Assembly (NCBI GenBank): GCA_021846985.1
Contig: JAJZVX010000001.1
Location: 310,001-374,000, forward strand
Direction of reading: 5' to 3'
Length of the DNA stretch: 64,000 bases
DNA from: Acidobacteriota bacterium
Lineage (GTDB): Bacteria > Acidobacteriota > Terriglobia > Terriglobales > Acidobacteriaceae
Below, one piece after another: positions 9,137 to 17,476 of the stretch; position 1 is the stretch's first letter; each line of letters begins with the position of its first letter. The position numbers were made by a program, and so were the translations under genes. The notes under the pieces were generated by a model. The model saw only the letters and a program-made list of their open reading frames with translations, was not told where the DNA came from and ran no database searches.

Positions 9137-9211
9137 AGTATTTCCTCCTCGATCTTTGTTGATCCTCGATCGATGCTGTGCCCTGCGGCCGTTGCCCGCG
9201 GGCTCATTTCG

Positions 9212-10255
9212 CTAACTGAGCAGTTGCTTCGCTACCTTGACGTACAACTCAACGGCTTGCAGCAGTTCTTTCTTTGCCAGCTTTTCGTGGGGAGTGTGGG
9301 CCACATGGATCGACCCCGGGCCCAGAAGCAACGGCTCGCCCCAGTTGGAGAGGGCCGGAATGTCGGTGGAAAACTTCGCTACCATGGTCGGCAAGCCTTC
9401 CACTGCGCGCAGCCGGACAAACGGCGTGTCGAGCGTGAACTCCACGGTTGCCTGATTGCCAGCAACGCCTTGGAGTTGTTCGCGCACGGGCCCGGAATCT
9501 GTCACCGTGCGGATAAGCACCTGAGCTTCGGCCTTATCGGCGATGACGTTGGGCGCATAGCCGCCTTGAATCTGCCCGATGTTGAGGGTGCTCGGGCCGA
9601 TGTCTTCGAGCGCCGGGAGCGGCATCTGCAACACACGTCCCAGCACCTCGACCATCTTGTGCACGGCGCTCTCGCCGAGTTCCGGATAGGCTGAGTGCGC
9701 CATCCTGCCCGTGGTCCGGAAAACCGCGCGCAACGCACCCTTGGAGGCCAGCGCCAGACGGTTGTCTGTTGGTTCTCCATTGATCAGGTAGCGGTTGCCC
9801 TTGGGAGCCTGGTTAGCGGCCTTGGCCCCGGCCGAGTCGCGCTCTTCGCCGCACACAAACAGCATCCCAATGCGGTAGTTCTCTGCGCGCAATTGTTCCG
9901 CAGCCGCTATTTGCGCGGCCAGAATTCCCTTCGCGTCACAAACGCCTCGGCCATAGACGAACTCGTCGTCCTCGCTGAATGGAATATAGGGCGGAACGGT
10001 ATCCATATGGGTCGAGAAGACAAGCTCCGGAGTCTCGCTGGCCCTGCCCGCGTAGACATTCCAGCGCTCACCGGCCTCAGGAGTGTCCAAGGGTTGCTCG
10101 ACGGGCGTTTTTTCCACATCCCAGCCGCGCGCCGCCAGTGCATCGGCCAGAAAACCGCCTGCTCTCCCTTCGTGATAGGTGGTGGATTCAATCTCACACA
10201 GTTCACGGGTAAAGCGGATGGGATCAAAGGGCTTCGGCGTCAATGGATCGTTCAT
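9212..10255 (-). CDS. M20-family peptidase/deacetylase (ArgE/DapE type)
   Basis: VFSTHMDTVPPYIPF; GRGVCDAKGILAAQI; VCGEERDSAGAKA; start chosen at MNDPLTPKPF. Confidence 0.88.
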   Translation of the reverse strand: MNDPLTPKPFDPIRFTRELCEIESTTYHEGRAGGFLADALAARGWDVEKTPVEQPLDTPEAGERWNVYAGRASETPELVFSTHMDTVPPYIPFSEDDEFVYGRGVCDAKGILAAQIAAAEQLRAENYRIGMLFVCGEERDSAGAKAANQAPKGNRYLINGEPTDNRLALASKGALRAVFRTTGRMAHSAYPELGESAVHKMVEVLGRVLQMPLPALEDIGPSTLNIGQIQGGYAPNVIADKAEAQVLIRTVTDSGPVREQLQGVAGNQATVEFTLDTPFVRLRAVEGLPTMVAKFSTDIPALSNWGEPLLLGPGSIHVAHTPHEKLAKKELLQAVELYVKVAKQLLS

Positions 10256-10399
10256 GATACTGCCAGAATACCGTAGTGGGCTTTCGTCCACTTGGATTGT
10301 TCGCCCGCGCCGCTGCAGTGCGGGACCAGGCAAGAATGGCCGCGGTTTCGATCAGGAATCTGTTTCCGGGCCGCAACTCAGCGTAGAATCTAACATGAG

Positions 10400-11095
10400 A
10401 TGATTCTCACTTCGAGCCTCGTTCACCCGGGTTTCAAGCCCGAGGGAAGAAGACTGCGCCGCCTCGATCTGGCCGGTCCTGTTGGACGCATCGAGGCAAT
10501 TCTCGACGAAGGCTCGGCGGATGCTCCCTTGGCCGCGCTTGTCTGCCATCCTCATCCGCAGTCCGGCGGCACCATGCGGAACAAGGTTGTGTACCATGCC
10601 ATGAAGGTCCTGAATGCGCCCGAGTGGGGCTTGCGTCTGCCGGTACTGCGCTTCAACTTCCGCGGCGCGGGCTTGAGCGCGGGTCAGCACGATGGCCTTG
10701 CCGAGGCAGAGGACGTAGGGGCCGCCCTGGATTGGCTTGAAAGCGAATATGCGCGCCCCATCGTTGTTGCCGGTTTCAGTTTTGGCGCCGTGATGGCCCT
10801 CCGCGCGTGTTGTTGCCGGCCCCGAGCCGTTCGCGCCGTTGCTGCTCTTGGGCTCCCCGCGAGCGTTGGATATCGCCGCTACGACTACAACTTCCTTTCC
10901 GGCTGCACCCTTGCCAAGCTCTTCCTCAGCGGCACGTGCGATCCATTTGCGCCCGAGGAACAGTTGACACAGATCACCGCCGCCGCTGCCGATCCCAAAC
11001 AACTGGTGCTCCTTCCCGGCGCCGACCACTTTTTCACTGGCCAATTGCCGCGCATGCAGCAGGCATTGGCCGGTTGGCTTCATGAGGAGCTGTGA
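10400..11095 (+). CDS. Alpha/beta hydrolase
   Basis: ALVCHPHPQSGGTMRNKVVYHAMKVL; LRFNFRGAGLSAGQHDG; VVAGFSFGAVMALRA. Confidence 0.87.
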   Translation: MILTSSLVHPGFKPEGRRLRRLDLAGPVGRIEAILDEGSADAPLAALVCHPHPQSGGTMRNKVVYHAMKVLNAPEWGLRLPVLRFNFRGAGLSAGQHDGLAEAEDVGAALDWLESEYARPIVVAGFSFGAVMALRACCCRPRAVRAVAALGLPASVGYRRYDYNFLSGCTLAKLFLSGTCDPFAPEEQLTQITAAAADPKQLVLLPGADHFFTGQLPRMQQALAGWLHEEL

Positions 11096-12564
11096 TGACC
11101 CTGGTCAGTGATTCCACTCTCGACGCGCTGCACGCGGCGGCCACGGGCATCTTTACGGGTGCCAGCAACGCATGCAGCATCGCTTCCGCTTTCGATCGCC
11201 GCCTCCGCTTCGAGGGCAATACCCTCCATCGCGTGCTGCCCGATGGATGCGGTCCGGACGCCATCGACCTTTCCCGTTACAGGCGCATCTTTGTGATCGC
11301 ATTGGGAAAAGCCGCCAACCCCATGCTGGAGGTCCTGCTCGACCGCATGAAGCGGCGCCAGGGCTTGCGCGGTATCTGTTGCACCAATCAGCCGCCCCAC
11401 AAGCGCAATTGGCGCTTCCGCTACTTCGAAGGGGGCCATCCACTTCCGAACGACGATTCTTTTGCCGCAGCCCGCGCTACCCTGGCCATGCTGCGCAAGG
11501 CAAAGAAAGACACCCTGGTCTTCTTCCTCATATCGGGCGGCGGTTCAGCCATGTTCGACCTGCCTCTCGATCCGCAGATCTCTCTGGAAGACGCCATTGC
11601 GTTTCATCGCATATTGCTTGCCTCGGGCGCTCCGATCAACGAGATCAACATCCTTCGCAAGCACTTTTCCGCCGTCAAAGGCGGGCGCTTGGCCTTGGCC
11701 GCGCCCGATGCGGCCAAGGTCAGCTTGCTGGTTCCGGATGTTCCCTTGCGCACGCTCGATGCACTTTCTTCCGGTCCCACCTCGCCTGACCACTCCACCG
11801 TGGCCGACGTGCGCAATTTGATCGAGAAGTATCACTTGCAGGACAAATTCCCCGCTTCGATCCAGAATTTCTTCGACCGTGCCGACCTGCCCGAGTCGCC
11901 GGGAAATAAGTCATGGCTTCCGCCCTTCTTTCCCAAGCGCTCACCGCAGGGATCGGTCGCTTCAAAGTCTGGTGGCTCTGTCTCTTCGATGTCGGGTGAA
12001 GAGTTGGCATTTCATGACTCGGTGTTTGAGATTCTACTGTCGAGCCACGACATGGTCGAAAACGCGCGGGCGCTGGCTGAAAAGGCGGGCTACTTTGTCG
12101 CCATCGACAACAGTTGCGACGACTGGGACTACGCGGATGCCGCACGGTACCTGCTGGGGCGTTTCCATGCCTTGCGTGCCATCCACCCTCGCCTGTGTCT
12201 TATCTCTGCTGGCGAAGTGACCGTTGCGATGGATCGGACGCCCGGCGCCGGGGGGCGCAACCAGCAGTTTGTGATGGAATGCGCGCTTGAGTTGGAGCGC
12301 CATCCGGGCGAATCTCTCGTCGTGCTCAGCGCCGGCTCGGACGGCATCGACGGCAATACGCAGGTGGCCGGCGCCATCGCCGATCCTACCACCGTCGCTC
12401 GTGCCCACACCTTCGGATTTCACCTGAAAGCCGCGCTCGCCGCTTTCGATGCATGTCCCATGTTCATGGCGCTGGGCGATGCGGTTGTGACCGGGCCTAC
12501 GGGACAGAACCTCCGCGATCTCCGCCTCCTCATTGCCGACAGCACCCAGCCCGAGCAGCCGTAG
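11092..12564 (+). CDS. Glycerate 2-kinase (MOFRL/DUF4147 family)
   Basis: IALGKAANPMLEVLLDRM; LISGGGSAMFDLP; AGGRNQQFVMECALELE; SDGIDGNTQVAGAIAD; ATGA overlap with upstream gene. Confidence 0.9.
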   Translation: MMTLVSDSTLDALHAAATGIFTGASNACSIASAFDRRLRFEGNTLHRVLPDGCGPDAIDLSRYRRIFVIALGKAANPMLEVLLDRMKRRQGLRGICCTNQPPHKRNWRFRYFEGGHPLPNDDSFAAARATLAMLRKAKKDTLVFFLISGGGSAMFDLPLDPQISLEDAIAFHRILLASGAPINEINILRKHFSAVKGGRLALAAPDAAKVSLLVPDVPLRTLDALSSGPTSPDHSTVADVRNLIEKYHLQDKFPASIQNFFDRADLPESPGNKSWLPPFFPKRSPQGSVASKSGGSVSSMSGEELAFHDSVFEILLSSHDMVENARALAEKAGYFVAIDNSCDDWDYADAARYLLGRFHALRAIHPRLCLISAGEVTVAMDRTPGAGGRNQQFVMECALELERHPGESLVVLSAGSDGIDGNTQVAGAIADPTTVARAHTFGFHLKAALAAFDACPMFMALGDAVVTGPTGQNLRDLRLLIADSTQPEQP

Positions 12565-12666
12565 ATCTCGTCCCGTGGCTTGGCGTCCGGCGAAAGCGCT
12601 CGTCAGGTTGACCTGGATGCTGTAACATTGCTGTCGCGTTTGTAATTTTTTCTTCAGGTCGGGGAC

Positions 12667-13719
12667 GTGGCTCGAAAACTGGCTGGAAAGAGCGTTGTAA
12701 AAACACCGGATATCCGCGCCGTAGCTGCATTGGCGCGGGTTTCTATTGCCACTGTTTCCCGGACCATCAACGGTTCTTCCGCAGTAAGTGAGCGTCTTGC
12801 CAAGCGCGTCTGGCAGGCTATCAATCAACTGAACTACTTTCCCAACACCCATGCTCGCACGCTGGTCTCCGGCCGGAGCCGTCTCTTTGGCATCATCGTC
12901 GAAAACATCACCAATCCCTTTTTCCCCGAACTGATTCAGAGCTTTGAAGAGATCGCTGTTGCTCACGGCTACGAGATTCTGGTCAGCTCCTCCAATAGCG
13001 ATCCCGCCAGGCTGGCCACCTGCATCCGCCGCATGCTGGAGCGCAAGGCGGATGGAGTGGCGGTGCTTACATTCGGCGAGGAAGAACCGTTGCTGGAGCA
13101 GTTAGCGCATCACCACATGCCGCTGGTTCTGGCCGAGTTTCATCTCAATAGCCCCAAGGCATCCACCATTCTCCTGGACTATTCAACGGGCATTCAGGCC
13201 GCCGTCGGCCATCTGAGCGAGTTAGGCCATCGCAAGATTGGCTTTCTGACCGGTCCCCGCAAACTCCACTCGGCGTTAACTCGGGAAAACGACTTTCGCG
13301 CAGCCATCAAAGAGGCGGCGCTACCCTCGCATAAGAGCTGGATCATTGAATGCGACCACACTCTCAAGGGTGGGGCAGCAGGATTTACTCAATTGCGCTC
13401 CCTTCCCGATCCTGTCACCGCCGTGATCTGCTCGAACGACATGACCGCGATAGGCGTTCTGCGCGCCGCCCACTTTGAGGGACTGCGCGTTCCACGTGAC
13501 CTTTCCGTCATCGGCCTCGATGACATCGACTTTGCCGAGTTTACCCTTCCGCCGCTCACCACCATTCGCCTTTCGCGCACCGATCTCGCGCACGCCGCTT
13601 TCGATGCTCTTCGCCAACAGGTGGAAGAACAGAGCTTGGGCGCAATCCGGCGCGAATTTCTTGTTACCACCAGCCTGGTGGTGCGCGGTTCCACCGCGCC
13701 GCCTGCCTGGGGCGGTTGA
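12667..13719 (+). CDS. LacI-family transcriptional regulator (GTG start)
   Basis: TPDIRAVAALARVSIATVSRTINGSSAVSERLAKRVWQAINQLNYFPNTHARTL; LGHRKIGFLTGP; VIGLDDIDFAEFTLPPLTTI. Confidence 0.93.
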   Translation: MARKLAGKSVVKTPDIRAVAALARVSIATVSRTINGSSAVSERLAKRVWQAINQLNYFPNTHARTLVSGRSRLFGIIVENITNPFFPELIQSFEEIAVAHGYEILVSSSNSDPARLATCIRRMLERKADGVAVLTFGEEEPLLEQLAHHHMPLVLAEFHLNSPKASTILLDYSTGIQAAVGHLSELGHRKIGFLTGPRKLHSALTRENDFRAAIKEAALPSHKSWIIECDHTLKGGAAGFTQLRSLPDPVTAVICSNDMTAIGVLRAAHFEGLRVPRDLSVIGLDDIDFAEFTLPPLTTIRLSRTDLAHAAFDALRQQVEEQSLGAIRREFLVTTSLVVRGSTAPPAWGG

Positions 13720-13790
13720 AAGATTGCGCACACGAGGCAAGGGCGGGAGTTGGGGCGAAGAAAAGCTCTGCAAGGCCTGACGGTGCTGTT

Positions 13791-14075
13791 TCAGCCTCTT
13801 TCGTGCTCCAGAGTGGAGATCTCGCGCATCAGGTTCATCGCCTCGTTTTCAAGCAGAGCCTGCTGTGCGCGGAAATCCTCTTCCGGATATTTGCCGGCGC
13901 GGAATTCGAAGTTCAGGTCACGCAGGTTGTCGTAGAGTTGCTCTTTGCGCTCCAGCAGAAACTCGAGGCGCGATTTCTCGCGCTGGTTGGCAAAAACATT
14001 CTCTGGCCAGAAAATGTAAGCAATCAGAGCCATGGTCATGAACAGGCCGGCAAGCAGTCCTTGGGTCTCATTCAT
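13791..14075 (-). CDS. CcmI-like small membrane protein, copy 1
   Basis: N-terminal TM segment, then QREKSRLEFLLERKEQLYDNLRDLNFEFRAGKYPEEDF; downstream of ccmH; paralogue at 40929-41207. Confidence 0.75.
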   Translation of the reverse strand: MNETQGLLAGLFMTMALIAYIFWPENVFANQREKSRLEFLLERKEQLYDNLRDLNFEFRAGKYPEEDFRAQQALLENEAMNLMREISTLEHERG

Positions 14076-14569
14076 AAGAGATACCCTCCATCGCCGCCCG
14101 TTTCACGACGAATTTGTGTGCGCAAGGTCTCATCGATGGGAAGAGCGGGGAGAGGGTGTCCTGCATGGATTGCCCATCGGCGCACCAGGAGAATGGTTCC
14201 CAGGATGGCAGCCACGAGGACGGCGAAAGGGGCGATCCAGGCGACCAGGTCGAATCCATGGGTGGGTGGAGCGGCCAGCACGGTCGTGCCGTACTTGGCA
14301 GCAAAAGAGGCAAGGATCTGCTGATCGTTCATACCCGCGGCCAGATCGGCGCGGAGTTCCGCAAGCTCGGGTCCGGAACTGGGACAACTGACATGATTGC
14401 ACTCGCCCAGCAATTCATTGCAGCCACATACGCACATTAGCCGGTGGTTCAGGTCGTTGTAGCGCGAGCCCGAATCGCTTGCCCCGAGCGAGAAGCAGAC
14501 TGCCAAGGCTAGCCCCGCGGCTTGCAACCACCGCAGCAAAGAGCTGAAGCATGGGGGTCTCCGTTTCAC
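14072..14569 (-). CDS. ccmH: Cytochrome c biogenesis protein CcmH, copy 1
   Basis: NHRLMCVCGCNELLGECNHVSCPSS; C-terminal TM; overlaps ccmF and ccmI-like by 4 bp each. Confidence 0.85.
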   Translation of the reverse strand: MKRRPPCFSSLLRWLQAAGLALAVCFSLGASDSGSRYNDLNHRLMCVCGCNELLGECNHVSCPSSGPELAELRADLAAGMNDQQILASFAAKYGTTVLAAPPTHGFDLVAWIAPFAVLVAAILGTILLVRRWAIHAGHPLPALPIDETLRTQIRRETGGDGGYLL

Positions 14570-16644
14570 GACAGACTACCTCCGAGGGCTGGATCGACAG
14601 AAGGGGAGCGCGCCTGAATGCGCAGGGCGGCCGTTGCCGGACTGAGGCTGGGAGTCAGGGCCACAACAGTGCCGAAGGCCATGAGCACCACTCCGAGCCA
14701 TATCCATCCGACAAGCGGATTGAGAAATGCTTTGATGATCGGTTGACCGGTGGAGGGGTTGGAGCCCTCATAGACAACATAAAGATCCCAACCCGGGACG
14801 GAGTGGATGGCGACCATGGTTTGCGGCTGCTGGCTGGCGAGATAAACGCGTCTTTCCGGGGTGATCTGGAATAGCTTGTGATTGCCGCGCCAAACATCGA
14901 GGAGGGCAAACTCGGAGTCGTAGTTGGGGTTGGAATCCTGGGTGAACCCGACGCAGCGAAGGGTGTAGGGCCCGATGGACAAGCTATCGTGGAGGGCCAT
15001 CTCCTGTTCCTGGCTACGATTGAAGGCCGAACCGGCCAGACCGACAACGACGATGACCACGCCGATGTGGACGAGATAGCCGCCGTAGCGGCGGCTGTTG
15101 CGCCGGGTGAGCAGATACACGGAAGTGAGCAGGTTACGGCCCGTTTGACGCGAGATGACGCGGGAGCCCGAGAAGAACTCGCCGAGGATCGCGGTGAAGA
15201 CTGCGGCGCTCAGGGCGAAGGCTACCAGTGCGTAGAAGTGACCGGCGCTGAAGGCGCCTTGTGTCCAGGGAGTGATGCCCAAGGCGAGGCAGACGATCAC
15301 GGTGGTCCAGAGCGCCAGGACTGGGAGAACGAAGTTGCGGCGGATGCTGCGCAGCGAGGTGGAACGCCAGGGAAGAAGAGGGCCGACGCCGGTAAGGAAG
15401 AGGAGGAAGAGGCCGATGGGAACGGCCACGGCGTTATACCAGGGCGCCCCGACTGTGACCTTGCTGCCCTCTACATACTCGGAGAGGATGGGGAAGAGCG
15501 TTCCCCAGAGGATGACAAAGCAGGCAACCAACAGCACAAGGTTATTGAAGAGGAAGCTGGATTCGCGGCAAACCAGCGATTCCAGGCTGTGTTCGCTCTT
15601 CAGGTGGTCGCGCCGCAGGATATAGGTGAAGATACATACGGCCAGGGTTAGGACCATGAAGGTCACGAACCAGTTGCCGATGGAGGACTGCGCGAAAGCG
15701 TGGACGGAACTGACCAGGCCTGCTCGAGTGAGCAGCGTGCCCAGCATGGTGAGCAGGAAGGTAGAAAAGATGAGCCAGATGTTCCAGCTTTTCATCATGC
15801 CCCGCTTTTCCTGCATCATGACAGAGTGGAGAAAGGCGGTGCCGGTGAGCCATGGCATGAAACTGGCATTTTCCACCGGATCCCATCCCCAGTAGCCGCC
15901 CCAGCCGAGCACGGCGTAGGCCCAGTGCATGCCGAGAAAGATACCGAGGGTGAGGAAGAGCCAGGTGACCATGGTCCAGACGCGGGTGATTTTGATCCAT
16001 CTCTCGCCCGGGTAGCGCATCATGAGGGCGCCGAGGGCGAAGGCGAAGGGGACGGAGAAGCCGACATAGCCGAGGTAGAGCAGGGGCGGATGGATGACCA
16101 TCTCCGGGTACTGGAGCAGGGGATTGAGGCCGTTGCCGTCGGCAGGGATGGTTGCGCCGGCAACATAGCCGGGCAGGAGGGCGAAAGGCGGGGCGGCGAA
16201 GTTGAGGATAAGCAGGAAGAAGGCCTGGATGGCGGCGAGGATGGTTCCGGCGTAAGCGTAGAGCTTGACGTCGGTTTTATGGGTCAGCCTGAGAACAAAG
16301 GCGTAGCCGCCCAGCAGCCAGGCCCAGAGCAGAAGGGAACCTTCCTGGCCGCTCCAAAGTGCCGCGAATTTATAGGCTGCCGGCAAGGCGCGATTGGAGT
16401 GCTCGAGGATGTAGGTGATGGAGAAGTCGTTTGTGAAGACCGACCAAACAAGCGCAAAGGCAGCGCCCGTGGTGGCGACAAAACAGGCGATGCCGGCGCG
16501 GCGAGCAGTGTCGGCGAGCCGCTCCGGGGAGACAGGCCCGGCGCGGCCGACCGCCAGCATCCGCAGGGCAATCGTCCCAGCGGCCAAATTATAGAAAGCA
16601 AGGACCAGAGCAACGAGAAGAGAGAGACTGCCGAAGGTTGCCAT
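14566..16644 (-). CDS. ccmF: Cytochrome c heme lyase CcmF, copy 1
   Basis: 692 aa; WSGQEGSLLLWAWLL; WGGYWGWDPVENASFMPWLTGTAFLHSVMMQEKRGMMKSWN; multiple TM segments. Confidence 0.95.
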   Translation of the reverse strand: MATFGSLSLLVALVLAFYNLAAGTIALRMLAVGRAGPVSPERLADTARRAGIACFVATTGAAFALVWSVFTNDFSITYILEHSNRALPAAYKFAALWSGQEGSLLLWAWLLGGYAFVLRLTHKTDVKLYAYAGTILAAIQAFFLLILNFAAPPFALLPGYVAGATIPADGNGLNPLLQYPEMVIHPPLLYLGYVGFSVPFAFALGALMMRYPGERWIKITRVWTMVTWLFLTLGIFLGMHWAYAVLGWGGYWGWDPVENASFMPWLTGTAFLHSVMMQEKRGMMKSWNIWLIFSTFLLTMLGTLLTRAGLVSSVHAFAQSSIGNWFVTFMVLTLAVCIFTYILRRDHLKSEHSLESLVCRESSFLFNNLVLLVACFVILWGTLFPILSEYVEGSKVTVGAPWYNAVAVPIGLFLLFLTGVGPLLPWRSTSLRSIRRNFVLPVLALWTTVIVCLALGITPWTQGAFSAGHFYALVAFALSAAVFTAILGEFFSGSRVISRQTGRNLLTSVYLLTRRNSRRYGGYLVHIGVVIVVVGLAGSAFNRSQEQEMALHDSLSIGPYTLRCVGFTQDSNPNYDSEFALLDVWRGNHKLFQITPERRVYLASQQPQTMVAIHSVPGWDLYVVYEGSNPSTGQPIIKAFLNPLVGWIWLGVVLMAFGTVVALTPSLSPATAALRIQARSPSVDPALGGSLS

Positions 16645-16735
16645 TCAGACTCCGAAGGGGAAATCGGTGGTGATGGACGGGCAATGCGTGAGGAGCGCCG
16701 ACGTGGAACTCCACAATCATGATAACGCTTCGAGG

Positions 16736-16751
16736 TGTGACGCTGGTCACA
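16736..16751. promoter_or_regulatory. CRP/FNR-superfamily-type palindrome TGTGA-CGCTGG-TCACA upstream of ccmF copy 1
   Basis: Exact TGTGA-N6-TCACA in an intergenic region, 92 bp upstream of the ccmF start codon. Confidence 0.65.
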
Positions 16752-16913
16752 TTTCGAGAGGGAAGAATCTTTGCGGCGGCAGGTTATCTGGCATCCGGAG
16801 GTGGAAGGCAGGTACTGGAGGAAAGGACGGCGGCTGGGTCATCGGCCTGCGGCATGGGCCGGTTTGCCACCGGTACCCGGGCACCAGTCGTGTCATACAG
16901 TTCCGGGCCGGAT

Positions 16914-16975
16914 GCAGGCGAAAGGAAGGAGAACGGACCCCCCGGGGGGGAGGGGTACTTTTGTACGGGGGGGAC
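16914..16975 (-). repeat. Dispersed intergenic element, copy B
   Basis: Reverse complement contains GTACCCCTCCCCCCCGGGGGGTCCGTTCTCCTTCCTTTCGCCT; 26 bp identical to copy A. Confidence 0.8.
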
Positions 16976-17476
16976 AGACAGGGAGCACGCCGGACGCTTC
17001 GAGCGGGAGAATGGCGGAGAGTCGCGGCATAGCTCTATTGTGCGCCATGGCGGGAAAAGATCTGCAAAGCGGCATTGATTCTCGCACTGTGGCAGGGAGC
17101 CGGTCACTCCATACTGACTAGTGATGATCGAAGTTCCACGCTGCACCGGGGCGCGGCTTTTCAGTGGATTAGGGTGGCCGGGAATAGTATCTTCAGGGCA
17201 AGGGCGCAACCGAAGGGAAGGAAGCGGGGTTGTGTTCCTGGGGTCAATGAGACAAGTCCAAGAAAACAAGAGAATTTGGTCAGCCGCATAGCAGAAAAGT
17301 GGTAGGGGTGTAACCGTGCAAGTGTTATTGTTCCGTCAACAGCATTGCGAGTAGGATTCGTGGTGTAAATGCCCCTGGGATATCCGAGCGAGACCTGGAT
17401 TACCGCAAACTGGTGGAAGAAGAAGAGTTGCAGGGCGGCGGTAGATTGGGCAAGCGCAAGAGCCATAGGTGGGAAG

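Noticed and set aside
12604-12615. CAGGT-TG-ACCTG repeat before the LacI-type regulator
   Set aside because: Only 5-bp arms and weak resemblance to a LacI operator; likely chance in this composition.
15700-16722. + strand ORF opposite ccmF copy 1, with similar ORF at 42701-43906 opposite copy 2
   Set aside because: The similarity between the two antisense ORFs follows from the paralogy of ccmF on the other strand, not from independent coding.
16784-17269. Minus-strand ORFs over the repeat element (161 aa and 64 aa)
   Set aside because: They read through the C-tract repeat (PPGGSVLLPFA) and have no other support; treated as repeat-derived.
17290-17476. Possible c-di-GMP riboswitch upstream of the bcs operon
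   Set aside because: I could not find the conserved GEMM-I or GEMM-II sequence elements; regulation is more likely through the PilZ domain.
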